From Gryganskiella cystojenkinii (Eukaryota > Mortierellomycota > Mortierellomycetes > Mortierellales > Mortierellaceae), in the NCBI GenBank assembly GCA_015852425.1, contig JAAAIG010000574.1:1-25500 (forward strand): 25,500 nucleotides of DNA. The letters run 5' to 3'. This document shows positions 1-9,812 of this stretch, one piece after another. How positions within the stretch are numbered: the stretch's first letter is position 1; every line of letters begins with the position of its first letter. The position numbers and the translations under genes are program-made. The notes under the pieces were generated by a model. The model saw only the letters and a list, made by a program, of their open reading frames with translations. It was not told the DNA's origin and ran no database searches.

Positions 1-200
1 TGGCAAACAGGAGAGTGTCGCCCCACGTACCCTCGAACCAAGAAGGCATGCTCAACTGGAGCATGAAGAAAACGAATGTTCCAAACAAGAGTTGAACTTC
101 TACTGAAATTTATCCTTTGCTCACGTCTGGCTCCGGATAGACGAAGTGCGACTAGTTTTAGGCTGGGAACAGCCTCTAATAGTAACGAATAAAGGGGTAG

Positions 201-1148
201 CTGAGGGCAAGATCACAGTCACACACGAACTTCACCACCGAATGGGGGCATTATGCCACAAAGTCGAAAGCGTTCCTCATGCACACTCTTCAACATATCA
301 AACTCATCAAACTACGCCAGGTATGTCGGACTTTCCTCTTGTCTATTTAATTTCGCCAGCAGGAAATTGATGGTGGGGACTCACCATTTCCGACAATCAT
401 CAAGATTGTTCGTCATGGATTAAAGAACTTATCGTTGTGGACTCGGTGAGTGCGGGGCCGGTATTGCGAGGCTCTGTACTCTATACCCCCACGATGACTG
501 GACCACATGTGTCAGTGCAGTCCTTTAGCAGAGGACCCGCATCTGCCAGGCTTTTAAGCATTTCTTGTTCGACCATGTTTGGGGACTCACCATTTCCGAC
601 AATCATCAAGATTGTTCGTCATGGATTAAAGAGCTTATCGTTGTGGACTAGGTGAGTGCGGGGCCGCTATTGCGAGGCTTTGTACTCTATACCCCCACAA
701 TGACTGGACCACATGCATCAATGCACCCCTCAGCAAGGGTTCGGCATATGATAGCGACTCACTCTTTGCAGGATAATCTATCAATTATCCTTGAAAATAC
801 GCTAACCAACTGCTTGCTCTTTTGTGATTATAATATTAAATCGAGGACCTCCAACTCGAGGAGTTTTCGTTACTCGAGCTCTGTCAGTTTTTGAAGTTGC
901 CGGAACTATTCCACGCGTACTTGAGCCGGAGTGAAAACCAGGTCGCGACCTATCCTCTCGAAACCCTTCGGTTGTTGAACTACAACGGTGGATTCGCAAA
1001 TCACTACCTGCAACCGATGTTGGCCACGTCCGCGGAAAACAACTTGTGTGCTTTTCTCCACACCAATGAGTTCCAGGGACGCATCTTTGAGTATGATCCC
1101 TCGTGTGTGACCTGGGACGCGATGCAGAAGCGTCTCTCGAACATTTGA
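201..1148 (+). pseudogene. Decayed paralogue of the BTB-domain gene at 3215-4863
   Basis: The best-supported part is 846-1148, which ends in a stop and reads DLQLEEFSLLELCQFLKLPE and onward. It is clearly related to the C-terminal segment of the BTB protein downstream: both share an ELC-x5-LP block, a run matching DYNRDHAKEYLRPVL (here NYNGGFANHYLQPML) and a final W-x5-KR. A preceding exon at 550-651 (AFKHFLFDHVWGL...) joins it in phase 0 over an intron at 652-845 with a strong GTGAGT donor and a GCTAAC-like branch site. That exon resembles the last helices of a BTB fold but ends in an in-frame TAG at 649-651, directly before the donor. A weak earlier exon (201-320, KAFLMHTL, donor GTATGT at 321) may match the VHKAYVL block of the intact gene. 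No start codon, MATH-like part or first BTB strand is visible, so I call it a broken gene. A gene with exons left of the window is possible. Confidence 0.6.
375..715 (+). repeat. Direct repeat, about 135 bp, period 206 bp
   Basis: Positions 375-509 and 581-715 are nearly identical, with five mismatches over 135 bp and no gaps. Each copy holds part of a BTB-paralogue exon, its GTGAGT splice donor and the start of the following intron. Similarity continues weakly past the copies, as expected for an older exon-plus-intron tandem duplication. The first copy has TCG just before the donor; the second has TAG. Confidence 0.9.
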
Positions 1149-1274
1149 ATTTTCTGTTGCAAAGCTCTCGGACTGGCTGCGGCCGCTGTGGTTCTGCATA
1201 AAATCGCTCTGAGGGAGGTTTTTTTTCAAAAGATGACCCGTGTTATTTTGTAACTAGGTTTTCTTCTTCTCATC

Positions 1275-1280
1275 AATAAA
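1275..1280 (+). terminator. Polyadenylation signal AATAAA
   Basis: A canonical AATAAA hexamer lies 127 bases after the stop of the decayed BTB paralogue, in T-rich sequence. It fits the 3' end of the ancestral transcript. Confidence 0.45.
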
Positions 1281-1822
1281 TCCCCACGGTATCATTGCAC
1301 AAAAGAACTTTAAGGAACATATGCGCCACTATCGCTATTCTCTCCTTCTTCCAAGATATTTCTTTCTGACTCTTCTCCATCATCCTCCGTCGTCATCAAG
1401 ACACATTTCAGCTCTGGCCGCCCTCATAACAAGACACAAGAAATGGCACGACCAGGGTCTACTCTCTGAGTCATGGTGCACTAAACTCGCTGTGCAGCCT
1501 GCGAGCACTTCAGGAGACTCTTGATAAGGCTATAAAAATTAGCCCAAAGTTTTCTCGAACGAACCCAAGTACCAACTCGACTGCCCTGTCCTTGCCCGCG
1601 TTCTCTTGCATGTGTTCCATGCCTGTTGATGAAATTAGCACTTGCTCTTTGATACTGCTGCGCAGCATAAAATACGTCAACGACGAAGGAGTATCCCACG
1701 ATAAGCAACCAAATCGAATCGAGGACAATTGACATTATTCTCTCTCTTGCATACCGCTGTAAGTAAATCCAAAAATAATCGGGTTGACGTGATGATCAAA
1801 GTTTTTTCCGGTTTTTCAGGCG
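1281..1822. other. Stretch without a recognisable gene
   Basis: I see no conserved protein, RNA gene or repeat here. Short open frames exist on both strands. One minus-strand frame at 1510-1728 has a protein-like composition (MQENAGKDRAVELVLGFVRE) but matches nothing I recognise. Confidence 0.4.
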
Positions 1823-2886
1823 CTAAATGAACACGAGATTTCTCCATTTCTTGCTAATAGATATCTCTGACCTTCTCGCTCTCTGGTCAGGGACCTTGGC
1901 GATCTTGCTGAATTTTCGGATCCACGAGAGTAGTCCGAATTCATCTTGTGCGATCCAGTGCAGCGGATCTTCATCAGTAAAGCACGAGGGAGCGATGTCT
2001 TGGTCCACATAGCCCTTGTTCTTGATCGACTCCCAACCTGACCACTTGCCTTGGTTTAATGTCGACAAGCAGGAGGTTCTGGAAAAATGAGTAAAGGAAA
2101 AATCGGGAAAGGACACTGATCATGATGACAATATCGGCGAGAAAGTGAATACCGCCGTCCGGGACATTTATGACCTCAAAATTACGTCCGCGATGACAAG
2201 CAGAGTCAAAGGTTCCAGACGGACGAGCGGGCAAATTCGACAGCAAGTGCAGAAATACGCCAGCGCGACGCTATCGTCGTCTTAATCCTCGTGGTGCATG
2301 GGGTCTCGAATTTTATTCTAAAAGGATTTGCCAACACGGCGAATTTGAATGAATCTCCAAGCGGACGTGACTAGGATATTTCGACTGATTCCTCGACCCT
2401 CCTCATCCACCGCATTCGACCCAGTCCAGAAACCACTCGAAATGCTCGTTACGGTCAACCAATTGCCGCTCTCGGGTGTGCGGTCAGCGTAAGATATGGT
2501 ATTGGGCCAAGCAATTCCTGCTCGTACCTGCTGCCACATCATGCGCCGTAGGGGAACTCTCACTCGCTCAAAACCTTTGACTCCAGAAATTTCAGTCCCT
2601 GATTCATCTCTGTCAAACTTTGGACCTGCCAGAGATTTTATCCGCCCACACGCTGACAAATTCTTAGCAACGGGTATGGCATCGGTATTGTGCTTACGTT
2701 TGGATCGCTTCTTGAGCGATCGTAACCCTCAGCTGTGACTCCTCGTTGAACCCGACTGAGAGTCTTTAAGAAGTTATCCGAAAAACACGTTGAGGACTTT
2801 TCAAGAATAATCTGTAATCTGTTAGTCAAAATCACATTCGCGATTTCTTGATGTTTCCTCAAAATAGCGATATTATGCTCTTGCAC
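1823..2886 (-). pseudogene. Possible relic of an ankyrin-like gene
   Basis: Three minus-strand segments in different frames look protein-like but cannot be joined with confidence. At about 1823-2090 there is WESIKNKGYVDQD followed by DEDPLHWIAQDEFGLLSWI, which resembles the xTPLHWAA helix pair of ankyrin repeats. At about 2120-2246 there is GTFDSACHRGRNFEVINVPD then GIHFLADI. At about 2318-2659 there is SNAVDEEGRGISRNI. Stops and frame changes separate them and no clear start is present. An unknown, heavily spliced gene is the alternative. Function is not assigned. Confidence 0.22.
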
Positions 2887-3214
2887 AGACCTTTCTTTTT
2901 ACAGAATGGACCCAAAGCATCCCAACCACCTGTATAGTTGCATAAAAATGCAACTCTGCAAAAGACCGACAATGAGGGGAATCTCGTAAGAATTGCATAA
3001 CTTCACCTCCCTTTGGACAGAAATCCAATTCTACTGCCGAATCCGTTCTCACGTCCTTCCTTTATTTTTCTTATTGTTCTTTTTGTTTTGCTTCGTTTCT
3101 TCCTTCTTAATTCCACCTCTTCGACCTATCTCCACCTCAATCCGCACTTTGAAACAAAAAAGAAGAGAAGGTATATCCTCCAAAACCGCCTTTACATTTA
3201 TATCCTTAAACAGT

Positions 3215-4863
3215 ATGGATCTCTCCATACCACCAGTTCCTCCTGTGGGCGAGGTCAGGCGTGCCGAAACCGTTACCTGGGCCTTTTTATCCTCTAGTCA
3301 AAATTCAGCGATCAGTCCGAAGTTCAGTATCGGCCAGATTGTTATTCAAGTTGCTCTCGAGAACATAGTAAGAAAAAGTGAAAGCACGCTGAAAAAAGAG
3401 ATGCCTCCTTTCATCTAGGACTAGTACATCTTTTTACTAATTGAAACTGCCTTTGATTAAACTTGGTTCGCAGTTAGTGACTCCGGTGCTGAAAATTGAG
3501 CGCTTTGATGATTCGACAAGAGCAACCACAACAGGCACAGTCACCTTGGAAATGAATGTCTATGGTAACCAGCGACAAGTCAACCTCGGAAAATATACTT
3601 TTCAAATTACTTCTAAGTCAGGTCACTCTGGTAAGACAGATAATTAAGGTCATCAGCTCATATCCTATAACTGAGAGGAGCAGGAAGGGGTGGGTCTTTT
3701 ATGATACTATTATCTGGACATAATATTTTGTTCTCACGTCGAGATTATGGTTCAAAAACGCGACAAATATGATAGAGCGTCCCTTCTTTGTAACAAGCGC
3801 GCAGTTGAGAAAGTACAACTGCGTTGTGATCGACTTTCGTATCCAAGGCATCGACTCTGCTCCCACAAAACCCGTTCTGGATCTACTGCGGGATTCGTCG
3901 CAATACCTCTCAGCACTATGGCAAGACCCCTCAACCTGTGATGTCGCGATCCATTGCGCTGATGACTCTCGTGTGAAGGAGGGAGACGACCAAGGTCAAC
4001 ACGGGAAAGGGGAAGGAACCATGGTTTTGGTTCACAAGGCCTACGTTCTCAATCAACTCCCAAATCTGGCTCAGTTTCTTGGTCTGGAATCGCTCAAGGT
4101 CCCGACGATCGATGCTCGTGACAACAGTATCACTGATATGGCGATTAGGGATCTCAAAGTCGAAGTCGCAGATCTCAAAAGGATAATTGCTACACAGCAA
4201 GCCGCGTACACGGAGATCCTGTCCACAGGCCCACAAAAGCTTTTGGGAGACCAGAAAGAGAGAGATCAAACCTCTACTCAGAAGACGTCGTCCAAATCAG
4301 CGTCGTCCGTTCCTGACTCGGCCAAAGGACCAATCGATGATGAGATTGATGACTGGACTTTGTCCTCAACCTCGGCCTCGACATCGAGCTGTTCTTGTTG
4401 CGGCTCAACTTCTTCGTCTCCTGCGGTTGTCGGCTCGGACTCTGCGCCTTCCGTTGGTCCCGAGATTTGGTACTGGCCCGAACGATTCCCGTCTCAGACC
4501 TGCTATCAGGTCATGCGGTGGGTCTATTTCCGAGAACTCTCGACTCCTTCCACTGAACAGCTGAAGGACTTTGAAGTCTGGTTCGAGCTCTGTGAGGCTT
4601 TGAGTCTCCCCAAGGACGCCTTCTGTCAAGAGTATGTGGAGAAAGTCAAGGCTTTTATCAAAGATTATGAGCGACCGATTGAATTGATTGCGATCTTGGA
4701 TTATAATCGAGATCACGCGAAGGAGTACCTGCGACCGGTCCTTGTTTCTGCTTTGGAAACCCACTTGAATGCTTGGTTTGCTCAACCGAGTCTGAATGAG
4801 TGGCCACAGGACCCCTCGGGTGTTCTTTGGGAGGTTCTCCGAAAGCGCGTCGTCAAGGCCTGA
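3215..4863 (+). CDS. MATH-like/BTB-domain protein with an insertion in the BTB fold
   Basis: The gene has three exons, 3215-3367, 3474-3630 and 3776-4863, giving 465 residues. Intron 1 has a GTAAGA donor and CAG acceptor (phase 0); intron 2 has GTAAGA and TAG (phase 1) and joins SGHS to ERPFFVTSAQL. Residues about 20-130 look like a beta-sandwich of the MATH type (SPKFSIG, then LGKYTFQI, then PFFVTSAQLRKYNCVVIDF). The BTB/POZ part begins at about residue 157 (CDVAIHC) with the VHKAYVL helix at about 189-195. It is then interrupted by a predicted coiled coil (about 224-252) and a Ser/Thr/Cys-rich stretch (about 270-325), and resumes at YWPERFPSQTCYQVMRWVYF (about 336-355). A helical C-terminal region follows. 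MATH-BTB proteins commonly act as Cul3 ubiquitin-ligase adaptors; that role here is inferred. A truncated paralogue lies upstream at 550-1148. A 220-bp T-rich leader precedes the start. Confidence 0.75.
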
Positions 4864-5265
4864 AGTTCTTGTCGAAATAGGGAGGGATTACGAACTGTCG
4901 CTCGAGCCTTCAGCCGACAGCATCATCAAATGATTCATTTTTCGTTATTTGACAAATCAAGCTGACCCGAACGGAAATCAGCTCCTCGAGACGAACATCA
5001 CGTTGTTCTCATCCACGAATCATGATGGTATGCCTTTTGCCGTGGACGAAAATAAGCAAAAAAAAATCGAGAATAAAGACGATCATGAAACCTATCGGCT
5101 TTCCTTCATTGATACTGGAAAACCTGGCTGAAAATCAGATTTATCCTTGTGAAGATTACCTTTAAGAGGAAGTCAGAGCAGAGTTTTCACACTCTGGTTT
5201 TTACGAACAAGCTTTTTTAATGAAGTACGTAAGGTGGGGTGGACGAACGCTTTTTTTAAAAAAAT
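4864..5265. other. Convergent 3' intergenic region
   Basis: This separates the 3' ends of the BTB gene (+) and the Bsd2-like gene (-). It is A/T-rich, with a lysine-rich 60-codon open frame at 4949-5131 that I do not recognise and treat as chance. I see no other feature. Confidence 0.5.
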
Positions 5266-7156
5266 CTACAAGTTAGTCGGAATCTCAAATGAAGGTCGTC
5301 TGTCGTCGGTATCCCGTTGTCCAGGTCGTTCCTCCATTGGCAAAGCACGAATAATCTTCTCGGTCCGTTTCGCTCTCGAGTATTGGGCGACGGAACGGAT
5401 AATGATGATCCATCCGGCCAGCATTAGTAACAAGGAAACAAAGTGACTCTCCATATTGATCTGTAACCAGTCCATCTGGGCTGAATCCGCGGTCGATCCG
5501 TAGATCTCGGCGAGCTTGTCACCACCAATATAGCCAGTATCGTCCACGTAAAGAGGAGGTTTATCGACTTGAGTGACTTCCCCGACAGTCGAGGACGTGT
5601 CTGTAGGGACCGTGGCATCGTAATAGCCGAACACGTTACCAAATCCACCGCGCATCTGGACACCAAAGTTGACGAGTGTCAATCCCAATCCGACCATGGA
5701 TCCAGTCTACAAACAGTAAAAAAGAGTCAGCGCGGGAAGTGTGTAAGCTGGCAAAGATCTGACAAGAACAATTTGACAAGCTTGATGGGAGAAGTCATTC
5801 CGGTTCCTCACCTTGGATGCGTGAGAGTTGTGAAGAAGATATGTCAAGAGGGCTCCAAGGAATTGAAAACCAGCAGAAACTATTACCACACCAAGGCATA
5901 TGGTTAGTTCTGACAAGCGAGATATTTTCGGTATGGGATTGTGACCAACAGACTATCGCAGCGACCATATATTCTTACCGATCGTATTCCAGAAGAACTG
6001 ATAGATATTGCCGACAGGGATGCCGTCTATGAGGATCTCGTCTCCACAGACGTTCGGCGTGATGACCGTCATCTCAAAGTACGGCGGGGTCACATCTTGA
6101 ACTGCAGACTCGTAAGCCTAGATCCTCAAAAAGAAGAATGACGCATTAATCAACAAACAATAGAAAGTCAAAATGGAAAGAAATTATCCCTTCGTCCGTC
6201 ACACAGGATTGATTAAGAGTGAGATGCATACGGGTAGGGGCAATGACAGGAAAGGTGGCGAAGGCAAAGGGCCAGGGGGGTGGGGAAGAGAGTAAGGGAG
6301 AGAGAAACGTCTCTCGCGTCTGAGCTAGGATGGATTGTCATATTTTTCTTTGACAAAATAATTCGCCACAGTCATTTTTTTTTGTTTTTTTTTTTTTTTG
6401 TTTACCGGTGGTCGTTGATTGCTTTCGATGGCACCATCGACCTCAGGTTTGGCCGAGAGGTTGGCAAACACTCCATCTGTAGGCCGGGAAGGAGTGACTC
6501 TTATTCCTGTGGATCCTGACCCTGAAGACGCCGAAGATCCTAGACTGGATCTTGTCAAGACAGAAGAAGGAAATTGACTGTCAAGTTCTCCTAGGTTTGA
6601 TCCTGATTCAGGTTGCACAAGCGAATACATCGATGTTGAAGCGGAAGAGATACGAGAGGCGGAGAAGGGGATCGAGACCGAACGCAGTATCAGTTTAAGA
6701 CGGCTCTTGCCAGAGTGGTAGCGAATCGATGATGCGGAAGAAGACGGAGGCCCGAGGTTGGTGGTTGTCGATCGTTCGTTCAGGTCCTCGATCCTGTCCA
6801 TGCTTGTGATCTCGAGAACATGAGTTTGTTCACGCTGTTGGTTGTTTCCCTCATGTTCATCGTCCTCATCATCGTCCACGGCGAGCTCTACTTCTGTCCA
6901 TGCGGACGATAGTGGAGCATGCTCTTGCATGTTTGCGGTGCGGTGCAGGATGTCTGCTGAGGATCCAGAGGCGACTTCATTCTGGTCGCTGTTGTGAACC
7001 TGCACAACAAAACAAAGCAAAAAAAAAGGTTTAGCAAAAAAGGATTTTCAGAGGGAGTACAGCTTGGCTTTTTGTGCTGCAGGCGGGCTTTCTAGGGACG
7101 CGACAGTCTCGCGGATTCTCTTTCCTTGTTAGTACCTTGGCGTAAGAATGAGTCAT
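5266..7156 (-). CDS. Bsd2/NDFIP-family adaptor of NEDD4/Rsp5 ubiquitin ligase
   Basis: Minus-strand exons are 7136-7156, 6406-6999, 5979-6117, 5812-5879 and 5266-5706, giving about 420 residues; all junctions close in phase. The family hallmark DGVFANLSAKPE ends the Ser/Thr-rich, acidic cytosolic N-terminus (about residues 8-205). It is followed by the PPAY motif (204-207), which binds WW domains of HECT ligases, then TPPYFEMTV and DGIPVGNIYQFFWNTI. Three membrane segments lie at about 245-268, 278-294 and 362-380, the last followed by the basic QYSRAKRTEKI tail typical of the family. Known members sit in Golgi/endosomal membranes and deliver membrane cargo, such as metal transporters in yeast, to Rsp5. 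A second PPLY sits at about 324-327 between the last two membrane segments. The tiny first exon (MTHSYAK, donor GTACTA) is the least certain part; translation might instead start inside exon 2. The gene lies in tandem with the RING E3 gene, whose stop is 273 bp upstream. Confidence 0.88.
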
Positions 7157-7429
7157 GTCGAAAGAAATGAGTGCTGGTTAGGTGAATGTCCAGATGCAAA
7201 ATGAAATAAAGAAAAGAAAGAACGATGAATGATGAATGCAACTCGCCTCTCATCTGTTCTGTTTTTACTCCAGACAGGAAAAAAGGGGTCAACAGAGCAA
7301 GGAGAAGCAGAGCGAACTCGAAGCAGAGATCATCACGTGGACTTCAACTACGGTTTCCAAATGACTTTTTTTGGTGGAGTAGTCAAGAACGATGTCTTCT
7401 TATTAATACTATTATTACTATTGCTGTTA

Positions 7430-9523
7430 CTAATGGTGTTGCTGACTAGAAGACCCACGGCTGCCGGTCCGATTGTCGTTGCCACGTCTCCGTCGCCAAG
7501 ACCTTTTGATCCGAATATTGTTGTTGACAGTGATATCGCGTTTGCAGAGCGGGCAAGTTCTCTTCAGCTTGAGCCATTCATCTACACATTCCTTGTGAAA
7601 AAAATGATCACAGGGCAAATGACGAAGTTCTTCTAGATCCTCATAATCACACAGACAGATAGGACAGGCTGTCGAGATACGATTGTTGTGGTTCCCTGCT
7701 TGTGTTTGGTCGTTTTCGATCTGTTGTGGTTGTTGTTGTTGTCGGCGTTGCTGTTGTTTTTGCTTTGGTGAAGAGTGTTGATGGCCCTCCTGATCGAGAT
7801 CTTCCAGCGCCAGGGCCTCTTCATCTTGTGTTCTCGAAAATGGTGATGTTGCTATTGAGGCAATGTTGTGGAAGGCGTGCGACTCCACTGAATTGGGTGT
7901 CGTCACAAGCGTTTTAACGTTGGCTGCGCTACTGCCTCCCTCGAAAGAGGTGCGGTTGTCATTGTTGTTGTGGCCGCTTTCCAGTATTTGGATATCTATC
8001 ACAAAGCCTTCGGCTTTTCCTCCGGATCCTGTCTCTTCTCCTGAAATCGACCCCTCATCTAGGGAAGAAACAACAATAGCTGGGGTGAATGCTGATGTGG
8101 CGACGATAGCCCCTGCGGCCGCCCCTGCTGTTGCCCCTCCTGCGCCCTTTTCATCAATCTCTTCTTGCTCTTCGTTGTCATGTTCATCTGGGGTGGTACG
8201 TTCATCCAGGGAGGAGGGATGGCGGTGACCATTCGTAAACTTGACGATTGGGATTGCATCGATCATCTCGGGTGTGGCTCCTTGCCACTGCATCACTGTG
8301 GGTCCAACCCCAAAAATTTCGAGCAAGAAGACCAAACCGTTCAGACAAAACATGACGACCAACCATAGGAAGACTAATATGGCGAGACAGGCGTATCCGA
8401 GTAATGATAACACGAGGACCAGGTAAAACAGGCCGGGTGCAGCACGGACACAATTGGACTGTGTGGTCAGGATCACGACCGAAAATAAAAGTAAGACTAG
8501 CGAAGCCCAGTTGATCATGGTCTTGTAACTAAAATCAAAACCGAAAGGTTGGATCGTCAGGTGTTAGCTAGTCCGCTTTTTTTGTCCTTCCTGTTCACTT
8601 CATCGAGACGAAGTGAAACGGATGAACACACGGACGCTTAAAACAACAAAAAAAATTGGACACAAAAACGTTGGCCGGACATGAAGAGCACAAAACTTAC
8701 TGCACGCCACAAGCACCACTCAAGTCCCTCGGCAGGTCATCTGGTTGGACATAAAGAAACTTGCGAAGGAGAAGACAACATATGACAATGGCTCGGACCA
8801 GGTACAGACTCAGGAACACAATCAAGTAGATGCAGTGACCGGCCTGATTCCTTTCAAGGATCGTCACCGTCAACGTTGCGATTATCTGAGTCGGGGGCGA
8901 AAATGTTCAGATAGACGCAGGGTTACATACGGAAGACCATGAACACCAAACAAATCGCAAGAAAAATAAGTCGTGTGAGCAAAAACTGTCGATCGTGATT
9001 CCTCTTCTTCAGTACAACGCACCTTCATCATTGTCGCACTCATTGTCATCTTGCCTTTGTTTCAGCTCACCTCAATTAAAGTGGCACCGATGTAGTAAAT
9101 AAGCAAGACTCGAGAACTGGTCGAGAGTCGGAACCAGCTCTGGACAACTTCGAAATAGATATTTCTCCGAACAGCCCTCCCCTCTGAGCTGTTGAACAGT
9201 GCTGCTGGAGTTGTGATCACGGGTCGAATACTTCCAGGACGAGAGGAGATTCGACTGGAAATACTGGGAGCCTTGGAAGGGCGGGTATGGTGATCCTGAC
9301 CACGGCCTGTCGGAGAAAGAGAGCGCGTACTTGTGACTGAGAGACGGGATTGTGCCAAGGGTAGACGAGAAGTGGTGGCAAGTCGAGAGTTGGAGGAGGA
9401 AGGTGTCGAGGGTCGAAGGGACGTTGATGACTTCAACGGCGGTGGCGTTGTAGACTGACCGGAGCGAACCCTTTCGGGATCGTTGTTTTTGTTGTTAGAG
9501 CCTTGGCTACCTGCCGTTGTCAT
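7430..9523 (-). CDS. Multi-pass membrane RING-H2 E3 ubiquitin ligase
   Basis: Minus-strand exons are 9071-9523, 8701-8885 and 7430-8528, giving 578 residues. Donors are GTGAGC and GTAAGT; the second intron splits a His codon (CA|T). The N-terminus (1-115) is Ser/Thr/Pro/Arg-rich and probably disordered. RRNIYFEVVQSWFRLSTSSR leads into four or five hydrophobic segments: about 138-161, 165-190 (CIYLIVFLSLYLVRAIVICC), 217-236, and a long run at about 243-285 (GLFYLVLVLSLLGYACLAIL and on). An acidic, Ala/Gly- and Gln-rich linker follows. The RING-H2 finger occupies about 501-542: CPIC, then LPCDHFFHKECVDEW, then CPLC, with the C3H2C3 ligands intact. The architecture resembles the plant and fungal membrane RING proteins with the same WF-R-x-x-R membrane entry. 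Substrate and organelle are unknown. A Gln/Arg repeat tract lies just before the finger. Confidence 0.88.
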
Positions 9524-9532
9524 TTCAAACAG

Positions 9533-9812
9533 ACAAAAAAAAAAGAGAGAAAAACAAACTGAAATAAAAGGGTGCTACCAAGCAAAAGTTCAGGAGAGGG
9601 GCGTGAAGGGGATAAAAATGAAAAAAGGAAGAGAGGAAAGGAAAGAAAGGGAGCGCGAGGTGTCCTGGGTTCCTGACTTTTGGGTTTTTTTTTCTCCAAG
9701 ATGGAAGGAGACAAAGGGGAGCAAGGAAGGAGGACGAAGCGAGAGAAAGGAAAGAAAGAACGAAGCAAGCAAGGGAAGGAAAGAAGAGAGGAAGGAAGAA
9801 GGGAAGGAGGGG
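9533..9812 (+). repeat. GA-rich polypurine tract upstream of the RING gene
   Basis: Two purine-rich blocks (about 9533-9660 and 9700-9812) are built from imperfect GAAAG/GGAAG units; on the transcribed minus strand this is a CT-rich leader next to the RING gene start. Such tracts are common in fungal promoters and may form triplex DNA. No unit is perfectly periodic. Confidence 0.7.

Noticed and set aside
4949..5131. 60-codon open frame downstream of the BTB gene
   Set aside because: No similarity I recognise and it sits in the A/T-rich convergent 3' region.
6121..6405. Open frame continuing past the PP of the Bsd2-like exon 2 into a Lys-rich tail
   Set aside because: It is intronic read-through; the GTAAAC donor and the downstream acceptor restore the conserved PPAYESA reading.
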